Positions 1 to 7,749 of a DNA stretch of 37,117 nucleotides are shown here, piece after piece (the first letter of the stretch is position 1; each line of letters starts with the position of its first letter). This stretch comes from Lachnospiraceae bacterium (GTDB taxonomy: Bacteria; Bacillota; Clostridia; Lachnospirales; Lachnospiraceae). The notes under the pieces are model-generated. The model worked only from the letters and a program-made list of their open reading frames with translations. It was not told where the DNA came from and ran no database searches. The stretch spans positions 1 to 37,117 of the forward strand of contig JALEIR010000048.1 in NCBI GenBank assembly GCA_022769665.1, given 5' to 3'. The position numbers and the translations under genes are program-made.

Positions 1-248
1 GCGAGGAAAGAGACCGCCACCACCAGCTTCTTTTGCTTGTCTCCGTGTGCTTTTGCTATCAAGATTCCGCTGAAATACGTAACGATTGTGGAAAACAGGA
101 GCAGCCCCACATACTTCACATTCCAGGACATATAGAAATAATAGCTGGAGATTAATAGCCAGACGTACTTTAGTTTCCTTGGAACAATCAGGTAAATCAG
201 GACGACTATGGGAAAGAAGATTAGAAAATCCAATGAGTTAAAAAGCAT
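1..248 (-). CDS. MBOAT-family O-acyltransferase, N-terminal part
   Basis: Only the first 82 codons are in the window; the gene continues beyond the left edge. The start MLFNSLDFLIFFPIVVLIYL followed by a short basic stretch (PRKLKYVW) and a second hydrophobic segment with SSYYFYMSWN is the typical beginning of AlgI/DltB-like membrane-bound O-acyltransferases. These move acyl groups (often acetyl) onto extracellular polysaccharides or cell-wall polymers. At least two membrane segments are visible (about residues 5-22 and 30-60). A weak GAGAG-type ribosome site precedes the ATG. The acceptor cannot be named because the catalytic His lies outside the window. Confidence 0.85.
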   Translation of the reverse strand, partial: MLFNSLDFLIFFPIVVLIYLIVPRKLKYVWLLISSYYFYMSWNVKYVGLLLFSTIVTYFSGILIAKAHGDKQKKLVVAVSFL

Positions 249-366
249 TGCAGCTCTCTCTTTCGTTATTTGTATTACAGTTCCGGAATTTCAGAAACCA
301 CCTGGACAGGAGATCCCGGAGATATACCATGAAATTGCTGAAAATTGAGAATATTGTATCATGAAA

Positions 367-391
367 CCCGGCACATTGCAATGATGCCGGG
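367..391 (-). terminator. Hairpin downstream of the SpoVAF-like gene
   Basis: Perfect inverted repeat CCCGGCA (367-373) and TGCCGGG (385-391), with a further palindrome CATTG/CAATG in the loop. On the minus strand it lies about 17 bases after the stop of the germination gene. The following T run is short (TTTC), so it is a plausible but weak intrinsic terminator between that gene and the MBOAT gene. Confidence 0.45.
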
Positions 392-407
392 ATATATACT
401 ACTACCT

Positions 408-1856
408 CTATTTGCGAACCGAGCCACGGTTCCATATTTTTGTCGGTTGTGCCTTGGGGGTGGGACTGCGGAACAGCAGTCGTCCCAAAGCCTTTTTGTT
501 GAAAGGAAAAAGAGGCCAAAAATAGCTGAAGCCACCGAAGGTGGGAGTGGTTGCAACAGACACCAAAACCAGAATCAGGCTGATTATAAAGCCCGGGAGC
601 CCCCAAAAGCTTGTTGCGACTGTCAGAACAATACGGTACACTCTCAACGCATCACTGAACTCGATGCTGGAAATGGAAAGCGAAGCCAACAGTGCTACTG
701 CACCGTAAAAGAGCACTTCCACAGATAACCAGTTTAAACTGACAGCAATGTCACCTATTATCAAACCGCCTACGACGGACAGGGAACCGGAGAATTTTCC
801 GGAGCTTAGGGAAGAAGAATATTTAAATAAATCCAGTATAAATTCTACTGTGAAAACATAAAAGATAATTCGTCCCGGACCGATTGCCCCGGAGGAGAGT
901 AATCCCCAGCGGGAAGAAAAGTCCGGAAAAAATGCGGTCAACAGCAAAAACAGAGGCATTAAAAGCAGGCTGACCGGGATACAAAGAAAGCGCACGAGAC
1001 GGAAATAGGTACCCACAGAGGGACTGTTGTAGTAATCCTCCGGGCTTTGGGTAAACTGAAAAATTGTGCAGGGAAGGATCAGCACTACAGGGGAATTATC
1101 TACCAAAACCAGAATATGTCCCTCCATCAGATAACTGCAGGCTACATCCGGCCGCTCTGTTATCTGGATGGAGGGGAGAGGATTCCACCAGCGCTTTGGC
1201 AGAAGCAGTTCCTCCAGACTTTTTGCTCCCATCGTCAGAGAAGTAACCTGAAGATTGTCAATGGTTTCGGAAAGTTTTGTCAGTAATTCCCTGTTTACAC
1301 TGTCTTCCAGGTAAGCAATGGAAACGTCGGTTTTACTGTCCGTTCCCACGCTGTGCATGGAAAAGCAAAGCTTTGGAGAGCGGACACGACGTCGAATCAG
1401 ATTGGCATTAAAGAGCAGAGTTTCCACGAATCCGTCCCGGGAACCTCTTGTGACCCGCTCCAGGTCCGGTTCGGCAATTCCTCTGGTGGGATAAGTGCGT
1501 ACATCAATGAGTATTGCCTGAGCAAATCCGTCAATGAACAAGGCAGAGGGACCGCTGAGCACATTCCGGATAATTGTATCCCAAGAGTCGGAAAGCGTTA
1601 CCTGGGCATAGCCGATTTTGCTTTGTACATAGGTTTCAAGATTTTCAATTTTGACATCTTCGGTAAAATGAGGATTTTGTAAATCAGAAAAAATTCTTTG
1701 AAGAATTTCTGTTTTACAAAATCCGTTGATACCGACAAAATAAGCATTGGTTTCTCCCAGAAGAAGTTTTCGCGTAATCAGGTCAAAGCTGGTTCCGATG
1801 GGGAGAGTTTTTTTCAGATATTGTATATTTTCATCAAGCTTATTTGACAATGACAT
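408..1856 (-). CDS. Spore germination protein, SpoVAF/GerA family
   Basis: 482 residues, close to the roughly 490 of SpoVAF and GerA A-subunits. A soluble N-terminal half (residues 1 to about 280) carries the family signature RGSRDGFVETLLFNANLIRR and SKTDVSIAYLED. The C-terminal half has about five membrane segments (IPVSLLLMPLFLLLTAF, VVGGLIIGDIAVSLNW, VLFYGAVALLASL, GLPGFIISLILVLVSVA). GerA-type A subunits sit in the spore inner membrane and take part in nutrient sensing or ion release at germination. The wording of the signature and the ending fit SpoVAF better than a GerAA, but no SpoVA or GerAB/AC partner is adjacent, so SpoVAF is a likely assignment only. The next gene upstream, ytaF, also belongs to sporulation and ends 59 bases away, so the two may be co-transcribed. 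Confidence 0.9.
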   Translation of the reverse strand: MSLSNKLDENIQYLKKTLPIGTSFDLITRKLLLGETNAYFVGINGFCKTEILQRIFSDLQNPHFTEDVKIENLETYVQSKIGYAQVTLSDSWDTIIRNVLSGPSALFIDGFAQAILIDVRTYPTRGIAEPDLERVTRGSRDGFVETLLFNANLIRRRVRSPKLCFSMHSVGTDSKTDVSIAYLEDSVNRELLTKLSETIDNLQVTSLTMGAKSLEELLLPKRWWNPLPSIQITERPDVACSYLMEGHILVLVDNSPVVLILPCTIFQFTQSPEDYYNSPSVGTYFRLVRFLCIPVSLLLMPLFLLLTAFFPDFSSRWGLLSSGAIGPGRIIFYVFTVEFILDLFKYSSSLSSGKFSGSLSVVGGLIIGDIAVSLNWLSVEVLFYGAVALLASLSISSIEFSDALRVYRIVLTVATSFWGLPGFIISLILVLVSVATTPTFGGFSYFWPLFPFNKKALGRLLFRSPTPKAQPTKIWNRGSVRK

Positions 1857-1915
1857 GCTTTTCTCTCTTTCGGTTCTGTATTATTGATTAATTTTTCCCG
1901 AAACAGCTGTTTTAT

Positions 1916-2506
1916 TCAAAGCATAAGTTGAAGAAAACCCAAACCAATGAGCAGGATGCCGGAAATGGGATCTGCAGCATTGCCAATGAATTGAAGAAGT
2001 TTGCTTTGCCCCATGCGGTTACCGACAAACAGTAAAAGGATGGAGCACATAAATGTGGAGGTGGCAGCCGGAAACACATCAAGCCCGGCCATGCTGGCAC
2101 TTAAGCCGATTCCCATATTGTTGAGAGACAAGGTTACGCTTAAAAGAAAGATTTCCCGTGCAGACAGACCGGGAATGCGGTGTTTTGAGGAGGTTTCGGT
2201 CAGCTCACTTTTGGTTTTTCCGGAAAAGCTGATTTGTAAAGTACTGAGAATCCATTTTGTGATATAGTAGATGCCAAGGAGCATCAGAATCAGGCTTCCG
2301 ATACAACAGGACAGGAATCCGGGAAGTAAGGGCAGAATCCGGTTTCCAAGCGCGGCGGACAGGCAGGTGCCGAACAAGGTGACAAGACTGATTATCAGAT
2401 TCTGCCAAACCCGAATCCGTACTTTGCGCAGGCCAAAGCTGATACCTACCAGCAATCCGTCAAGACTGGCGGATATGCCGAACAGGAGAGAAGAAAGTAG
2501 CTGCAT
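1916..2506 (-). CDS. ytaF: Sporulation membrane protein YtaF (MntP-like fold)
   Basis: 196 residues, highly hydrophobic, with about six membrane segments in two related halves separated by a charged loop (about residues 92-112). This is the layout of the DUF204/MntP manganese-exporter superfamily. Each half has the expected start: LLFGISASLDGLLVGISFGL at the N-terminus and LLSVTLSLNNMGIGLSA after the loop. YtaF is the sporulation-linked branch; its substrate is not established. The ATG at 2506 has GGAG seven bases upstream. It faces the UPF0340 gene across a 117-base intergenic region. Confidence 0.85.
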   Translation of the reverse strand: MQLLSSLLFGISASLDGLLVGISFGLRKVRIRVWQNLIISLVTLFGTCLSAALGNRILPLLPGFLSCCIGSLILMLLGIYYITKWILSTLQISFSGKTKSELTETSSKHRIPGLSAREIFLLSVTLSLNNMGIGLSASMAGLDVFPAATSTFMCSILLLFVGNRMGQSKLLQFIGNAADPISGILLIGLGFLQLML

Positions 2507-2623
2507 ATGGCGGCTCCATATATATTCAGATTCTATTTACTATATTCCTATTTTTGTCTTGTTGTGCTACTATATGTGTGTCTGTGAACGAAGGATGAAT
2601 TCAAATGGAGAGGTGTTAGATAA

Positions 2624-3184
2624 ATGACAGAGGATATGACGATTATCGGTGAGGAAGCATACAGAGCGGCGAAAGAACTTTTGGAAATAGCAAAGCCGGA
2701 GGAAAATCAGATTTTGGTTGTGGGCTGCTCTACCAGCGAGGTAGGGGGAGCGGGAATCGGTACCTTTTCCAGCCCCGATTTGGCCGAGGTAGTGTTCGGC
2801 GGTATCTACCAGGCAACTCAGGAGGCAGGAATCTATCTTGCAGCACAGTGCTGTGAACATTTGAACCGTGCCATTATTCTGGAAAAGGAAGCAGCAGACC
2901 GTTATGGTTATGAGGTTGTGAACGTGGTTCCCCAACCCAAGGCAGGCGGCTCCTTTGCCACAGCAGCATACAAGGCTTTTGAGCATCCTGTGGCTGTTGA
3001 ACACATCAAGGCACATGTGGGCATGGATATCGGAGATACATTGATTGGCATGCACCTGAAGGATGTAGCGGTTCCGGTGAGAATCCGTACAAAGGAAATC
3101 GGTGACGGGCATGTTGTTTGCGCCAGAACCAGGCCGAAATTTATCGGCGGCGAAAGAGCCGTGTACGACAGGGAGCAGATGTAA
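2624..3184 (+). CDS. UPF0340/YwlG-family protein (TIGR01440)
   Basis: 186 residues, the usual length for this Firmicutes family of unknown function. Recognisable family text includes VVGCSTSEVGGAGIGTFSS near residue 35, a central QCCEHLNRA motif with paired Cys and a His that could bind metal or act catalytically, and HVGMDIGDTLIGMHL near residue 140. It has no signal peptide or membrane segment and is expected to be cytoplasmic. GGAGAGG lies about ten bases before the ATG. It is convergent with murG, the two stop codons being one base apart. Confidence 0.88.
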   Translation: MTEDMTIIGEEAYRAAKELLEIAKPEENQILVVGCSTSEVGGAGIGTFSSPDLAEVVFGGIYQATQEAGIYLAAQCCEHLNRAIILEKEAADRYGYEVVNVVPQPKAGGSFATAAYKAFEHPVAVEHIKAHVGMDIGDTLIGMHLKDVAVPVRIRTKEIGDGHVVCARTRPKFIGGERAVYDREQM

Positions 3185-3185
3185 A

Positions 3186-4253
3186 TTATACCTGTTGAAC
3201 CTCATCCAACAGCTTCATGATTGTCTTTACGGAGTCCATCTGTCCGCTTTTACTCATGGCATCGTGGTAATTCTGCCTGTTGAAGTACAACTCATGTACC
3301 TTATCGGCCAGAAGCTGAGGAGTCAGGTCATCCTCGTTGATGACGATGGAGAAGCCCTGAGACTCAAAGGATGCAGCGTTAAGCAGTTGATCACCCCGGC
3401 TGCTTGCAGCGGGAAGGGGGATGAGAATATTCGGTTTCTTCAGAGCCAGAAGCTCGCAAATTGCATTTGCACCTGCACGGGAGATAACGATATCTGCCAT
3501 GGCAAACAAATCTTTCAATTCTGCTTTGATGTATTCAAACTGCTTATAACCGGGCGTGCTTAAGTATAGGTTATCTATTTTTCCTTTTCCGCAAAGATGT
3601 ACTATCTGAAAATCTTCCGACAGAAGAGGAAGGGTTTCCCGGACCGCTTTATTGACGCTGGCTGCACCCAGGCTTCCGCCGATTACCATGATGACAGGTT
3701 TATTGGCAGAAAAGCCGCACATATCCAAACCTGCCAGTTTATTTCCCTGTGACAGCTCAACCCTTATGGGGGTACCGGTGAGCACAGCTTTTTCTTCCGG
3801 CAAAAGCTTCAAGGTCTCCGGGAAGTTGCAACATACCTTTTTTGCAACGGGAATACAGAGCTTATTTGCAAGTCCCGGGGTCATATCCGACTCATGGATG
3901 ACGCAGGGGATTCCCAATGAAGCTGCGGCACGGACGACAGGTACACCGACAAATCCGCCTTTTGAAAAAACCACATCGGGTTTATACTGTTTTAGAAATT
4001 TTCTTGCTTCGGAAAAGCCTTTGATTACACGAAAAGGGTCTGTCAGGTTTTTGGGGTCAAGATAACGGCGGAATTTTCCCGTGGAAATTCCCACATAGGG
4101 GATGTTAAAGTCCGCAATTAATTTTTTCTCGATTCCGTCATAGGAGCCCATGTATGTGACTTCATAGCCGGATTCTTTCAAAGCAGGAAGCAAGGCGATA
4201 TTAGGGGTAACGTGTCCCGCGGTTCCTCCGCCTGTCAACACTATCTTTTTCAT
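3186..4253 (-). CDS. murG: MurG, lipid II-forming GlcNAc transferase
   Basis: 355 residues, typical of MurG. It transfers GlcNAc from UDP-GlcNAc to undecaprenyl-PP-MurNAc-pentapeptide (lipid I to lipid II) on the inner face of the membrane. The N-terminal GT-B domain opens with TGGGTAGHVTPN, the glycine-rich loop that holds the diphosphate. A second glycine loop is GGSLGAASVNKA (around residue 193). The UDP-GlcNAc site is seen as SRAGANAICELLAL and the family tail as IPLPAASSRGDQLLNA. AGGAT precedes the ATG. It lies 19 bases after the TSCPD gene and probably shares its promoter. It is not in a dcw-type cluster here. Confidence 0.96.
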   Translation of the reverse strand: MKKIVLTGGGTAGHVTPNIALLPALKESGYEVTYMGSYDGIEKKLIADFNIPYVGISTGKFRRYLDPKNLTDPFRVIKGFSEARKFLKQYKPDVVFSKGGFVGVPVVRAAASLGIPCVIHESDMTPGLANKLCIPVAKKVCCNFPETLKLLPEEKAVLTGTPIRVELSQGNKLAGLDMCGFSANKPVIMVIGGSLGAASVNKAVRETLPLLSEDFQIVHLCGKGKIDNLYLSTPGYKQFEYIKAELKDLFAMADIVISRAGANAICELLALKKPNILIPLPAASSRGDQLLNAASFESQGFSIVINEDDLTPQLLADKVHELYFNRQNYHDAMSKSGQMDSVKTIMKLLDEVQQV

Positions 4254-4272
4254 ACCTGAAATCCTTTCGAAA

Positions 4273-4509
4273 TTAAATCATACTTTCCAGTGCTCTTGCC
4301 AGCTGGTCAGGACAGGAAGTGGGCTTCAAACCGCACTTAATTCCTTTTAATTTAGCAATGGCATCTTCGGGCTTCATTCCCTTTACCAGTGCACAAATTC
4401 CCTTCAAATTGCCGTTACAGCCGCCTACGAACTGTACGGACTCGATAACGCCATCCTTCAGTTCAATATCAATTTCCTGAGAACAGGTTCCTTGTGTTTT
4501 GTATTTCAT
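4273..4509 (-). CDS. TSCPD domain-containing protein (TIGR03905 family)
   Basis: 78 residues. It contains GGCNGNLKGICALVKGM and ends ... TSCPDQLARAL, the Thr-Ser-Cys-Pro-Asp motif that names the family. The domain also occurs at the end of ribonucleotide reductases, where its Cys residues are thought to bind metal; stand-alone versions have no settled role. The start at 4509 is chosen because AGGAGAT sits nine bases upstream. An ATG twelve bases further upstream overlaps that ribosome site and is unlikely. First gene of an apparent two-gene unit with murG. Confidence 0.88.
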   Translation of the reverse strand: MKYKTQGTCSQEIDIELKDGVIESVQFVGGCNGNLKGICALVKGMKPEDAIAKLKGIKCGLKPTSCPDQLARALESMI

Positions 4510-4588
4510 GAAAATCATCTCCTTCAATATTATGCTGCGGAATCCGGAAGAAATACGATTTTTGCCCGCCGTTCCGTTGCTATGGTAC

Positions 4589-4617
4589 ATTTTAGCAGAT
4601 TTTATATTGGCTTGCAA
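4589..4617 (-). promoter_or_regulatory. Predicted sigma-A promoter for the TSCPD-murG unit
   Basis: On the minus strand TTGCAA (4612-4617) and TAAAAT (4589-4594) are separated by 17 bases, about 80 bases before the TSCPD start. The -10 overlaps the stop codon of the remnant frame at 4592-4741. Matches are 4/6 and 5/6 to consensus. Confidence 0.5.
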
Positions 4618-4741
4618 GGGATGTAATAAGGGGTTGGAGCAATTCACCGTTGAGACGAAATCCTTCATATTCTGTCACTTCAATTTCCTGTCTGATGTAC
4701 TTTTTCATATTCCCGTCAACCTCCCGACACAGATTTTCCAT
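4592..4741 (-). pseudogene. Coding-like remnant abutting the GH43 gene
   Basis: A 49-codon minus-strand frame beginning MENLCREVDGNMKKYIRQEI and ending ITSLASQYKIC. Its composition (many Glu, Lys, Arg codons) looks protein-coding, whereas the plus-strand reading of the same bases (rich in Ser, Phe, Arg) looks like its antisense. No ribosome site precedes its first ATG, so it is probably the tail of a truncated gene, not an intact small gene. Residues about 28-47 (RLNGELLQPLITSLASQYKI) faintly resemble the start of the NIL domain at the end of MetN-type methionine ABC ATPases; this likeness is from memory and weak. Confidence 0.35.
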
Positions 4742-6272
4742 CAGGGGCTTTTGCCCCGACCCCAGTATCATCAGAGTGGGGGAAGATTATTATATAGCTA
4801 CGTCTACATTTGAGTGGTGGCCGGGTGTGCGGTTGTTTCATTCCAGAGACTTGCAGCACTGGGAACAGTTACTTTCCCCTTTGCGCAGGGAGAGTCAACT
4901 GAATCTGTTGGGAGACCCGGCGTCAGGGGGCGTGTGGGCGCCCTGTTTAAGCTATGACGGAGAGAGATTTTTTTTGGTATATACAGATGTTAAGACCAAG
5001 AAGGGCAGATATAGCAATACACATAATTACCTTGTTTGGACCAAGGACATCCTTGGGGAGTGGTCGGAACCCATATATCTGAACAGTATCGGATTTGACC
5101 CCTCCCTTTTTCACGATACCGATGGCAAAAAGTATCTGATTAACATGGTAAACGGTTTTAAAGGAATCCTGGTTCAAGAGCTGGATGAAAATTATCATCT
5201 CGTAGGAGAACGAAAAAAGGTTTACGGCGGTTCAGGGCTCCCTTGTACGGAAGGTCCGCATATGTATCACATCGGTAAATGGTACTATCTGTTGGTTGCA
5301 GAGGGAGGTACCGGCTACGGCCACTGTGTCACCATGGCTCGTGCAGAGAGCGTCTGGGGAACTTTTGAAACAGCACCGGATAATCCTATTCTCACATCGG
5401 ACAGAAGGAACATGAATGCATTGCAGAAATGTGGCCATGCCGACTTTGTGGATACACCGGAGGGAGAATGGTATATGGTCCATCTTTGCTCCAGACCATT
5501 GAATAGGCAGGAATGGTGTACTCTCGGGCGGGAAACCGCCATTCAGAAAATGGTGTGGGATGAGGATGGCTGGCTGAGATTAAAGAGCGGTGGAAAATAC
5601 GCGGAGAATACAACGGAAGCACCCATAGGAGTAACGGAGGTTTTGTATGAAAATGAGGATAGGGGTTTTTATGATGATTTTGACAGTCCTTTGCTGAATG
5701 TCAGATACAGTTCTCCAAGAATCGATTACAATACCTTTGCAGACTGTACGGCAAGACCGGGTTATCTGCGCATGCGGGGACAGGAGTCTTTCAATTCTCT
5801 GCATCATGTTTCTCTTTTGGGAGTGCGGCAGCAGGCAGTCTCCTGTGAGGCGGAGACTGCTATGACCTTTGTTCCGGACTATTCCGAGCAGGTGGCAGGT
5901 TTGGCTTATATGTATGATGCTTACAATTTTTATCTGATCGGGAAGACAATTACCGATGAGGGACAAGCTGTTCTGTGTCTTTTGAAAAGTGACAGCGGCG
6001 TTATAACAGATGAGATTGAACCGCTGCCCATTCCCCGTGAGGGTGAAATCAGATTTCGGGTCAGTGTGTCGGAGGACGGAACCCGGGTGAAGTTTCTCTT
6101 CAGCACGGAGGGGGAGAACTGGCAGCAGGTGGGTGGTATATACACCACGGAAATCCTGACAGACGAGCATTGCAGGGGCTTTACAGGTGCTTATTTTGGG
6201 TTGTATGTCCATGATATGACAGGAATGTCATATACAGCGGATTTTGACTATTTCTGTGTACATGGAAGATAA
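4650..6272 (+). CDS. Glycoside hydrolase family 43 (beta-xylosidase / arabinofuranosidase type)
   Basis: 540 residues from the first possible start. A five-bladed beta-propeller GH43 domain (about residues 33-320) is followed by a concanavalin-like C-terminal domain (about 345-538), the usual architecture of bacterial beta-xylosidases. The three GH43 acids are visible: Asp37 in GFCPDPS, Asp150 in GFDPSLFHD and Glu201 in CTEGPHMY. No signal peptide is seen, so it should act in the cytoplasm on imported oligosaccharides, releasing xylose or arabinose. The start is unclear: TTG at 4650 has GGAG ten bases upstream, while ATG at 4695 has no ribosome site. Family members normally begin about ten residues before GFxPDPS. 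The first 30 residues here look like antisense of a minus-strand gene, so the 5' end may be rearranged. Confidence 0.9.
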   Translation: MRRNPSYSVTSISCLMYFFIFPSTSRHRFSIRGFCPDPSIIRVGEDYYIATSTFEWWPGVRLFHSRDLQHWEQLLSPLRRESQLNLLGDPASGGVWAPCLSYDGERFFLVYTDVKTKKGRYSNTHNYLVWTKDILGEWSEPIYLNSIGFDPSLFHDTDGKKYLINMVNGFKGILVQELDENYHLVGERKKVYGGSGLPCTEGPHMYHIGKWYYLLVAEGGTGYGHCVTMARAESVWGTFETAPDNPILTSDRRNMNALQKCGHADFVDTPEGEWYMVHLCSRPLNRQEWCTLGRETAIQKMVWDEDGWLRLKSGGKYAENTTEAPIGVTEVLYENEDRGFYDDFDSPLLNVRYSSPRIDYNTFADCTARPGYLRMRGQESFNSLHHVSLLGVRQQAVSCEAETAMTFVPDYSEQVAGLAYMYDAYNFYLIGKTITDEGQAVLCLLKSDSGVITDEIEPLPIPREGEIRFRVSVSEDGTRVKFLFSTEGENWQQVGGIYTTEILTDEHCRGFTGAYFGLYVHDMTGMSYTADFDYFCVHGR

Positions 6273-6336
6273 AACGGTTCCCGGGGGTTCTATTCGTTTC
6301 TTTGGATATTGCTTCCGGTAGTGTAGGAGTCAGGGG

Positions 6337-7749
6337 ATGATTACAAACGTAAGTGTGAAGTTTCAAACGGATAACTCTCTGCTGCAAAAGCTGGTAGAAT
6401 CCGCGGAAAAGAAATGCCTCGAAAATTTGAAGGACTTCAGTGGCAGAAAGGTATTGATTGAGGGCGGCGGATATGAGAAAATATGGCTGGAGACACAGCC
6501 TATGGGTGGCGAGATGTATGCCAAGCGTGACATGACTGCCGGACTGAACAATCAATTGCTTTTCATGGAAAATATCCGGGAGGATGGGCGGCTGCCGGGC
6601 AGTATTGCCATGATTGACGGGGTGCTGACACCTCAGTTTAATAAGTTCCAGGGGTTTTGTTTTCCGGCGCCGGCTCTGAACATGTATTATCTTATAGGGC
6701 GGGACAGAGATTATCTGGAGCTGCTTTACAGTACGTTGGAGCGGTTCGATTCCTACCTCTGGAGAGTCAGGGATTCCGACAAAGACGGCTGTCTGGAAAC
6801 CTGGTGTAAGTATGACACCGGGGAAGACCATGCGGAAAGATATGGAGATGCGCCGGATGCCTGGACGGAGGAAACCCCTCCGGAGAATTGTCAGGTGGTG
6901 CCCATGGCATCCATCGACGTGATGAGCTATTCTTATTCTGCCCGGGAGACGTTGGCAAAAATCAGCCGTATCATGGGAAAAGAAGATTGGGCGGCAGGGT
7001 GGTTCGATAAGGCGGTACAGGTGCGGGAGAAGATCGGCTCTTATCTTTGGAATGAGGATAGAGGAGCCTGTCTGGACAGAGATAAGCATCACAGGATTAT
7101 GCCCGTGATGATGCACAATACCCTTCGAGCCATGTACTGGAACAGCGTTACACCCTATATGGCAGAGCGCTTTGTGAGGGAACACCTGCTGAATCCGGAG
7201 GAATTCTGGACGACAATGCCCTTGCCCTCCGTGGCGGTGAATGATCCCATGTTTCGCAATGTGTCTACCAACAATTGGAGCGGTCAGGTGGAAGCCCTGA
7301 CTTACCAGCGGGCAATCCGGGCGTTGGAGAATTACGGCTATGACTCTTTGATTCCTGTACTGGGCCGGAAACTTTTTGGGGCAATCGGGGAAAAGTGTGT
7401 ATTTGTACAGCAATATGATCCTTTTACCGGAATTCCTTCCGCGGTATCGTTGGAGGGAGAGCAGGATGCCTACGGTCCCGCCATGTTGAGCGTACTGGAA
7501 TATACTTCCAGAATGTACGGTGTGCACATAGAAGGAGAGAAGCTATACTGGGGCGGCGTCCCGGGAAATGAATGTATTTATGAGCAGCAGTGGGGTGAAA
7601 AATTGTTCCGGCTGGAAAACACGGGAGAAAAAATCACTGCGTACATCAACGGAAGAAAAAAATTTGTGACGGAATCGGACCGGAAGGTGATTACAGACCT
7701 TTCGGGACAAATACTTGAGGTAAAGCCATACAGAAAGGAAGAAATATGA
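6337..7749 (+). CDS. MGH1-type glycoside hydrolase, (alpha/alpha)6-barrel
   Basis: 470 residues. Motifs of the trehalase/GH63-like (alpha/alpha)6 barrel, as in MGH1-type hydrolases: AKRDMTAGLNNQLLFMENIR with a candidate catalytic Asp, DGRLPGSI, DSDKDGCLETWCKYDTGED, TTMPLPSVAVNDP, and NNWSGQVEALTYQRAIRAL with a candidate catalytic Glu followed by YGPAMLSVLEY. There is no signal peptide, so it is cytoplasmic. AGGAG lies seven bases before the ATG. Its stop overlaps the start of the GH4 gene (ATGA), implying translational coupling. The substrate cannot be read from the sequence; the neighbours suggest a plant-wall oligosaccharide. Confidence 0.8.
   Translation: MITNVSVKFQTDNSLLQKLVESAEKKCLENLKDFSGRKVLIEGGGYEKIWLETQPMGGEMYAKRDMTAGLNNQLLFMENIREDGRLPGSIAMIDGVLTPQFNKFQGFCFPAPALNMYYLIGRDRDYLELLYSTLERFDSYLWRVRDSDKDGCLETWCKYDTGEDHAERYGDAPDAWTEETPPENCQVVPMASIDVMSYSYSARETLAKISRIMGKEDWAAGWFDKAVQVREKIGSYLWNEDRGACLDRDKHHRIMPVMMHNTLRAMYWNSVTPYMAERFVREHLLNPEEFWTTMPLPSVAVNDPMFRNVSTNNWSGQVEALTYQRAIRALENYGYDSLIPVLGRKLFGAIGEKCVFVQQYDPFTGIPSAVSLEGEQDAYGPAMLSVLEYTSRMYGVHIEGEKLYWGGVPGNECIYEQQWGEKLFRLENTGEKITAYINGRKKFVTESDRKVITDLSGQILEVKPYRKEEI

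Noticed and set aside
4744..4757. Perfect hairpin GGGGCTTTTGCCCC near the GH43 start
   Set aside because: It falls in codons of the conserved GFCPDP motif, so protein constraint explains it.
6181..7527. Minus-strand open frame of 448 codons opposite the MGH1 gene
   Set aside because: Rich in His, Pro, Arg and Ile with no family text, and it lies wholly opposite a well-supported hydrolase; it is an antisense shadow.
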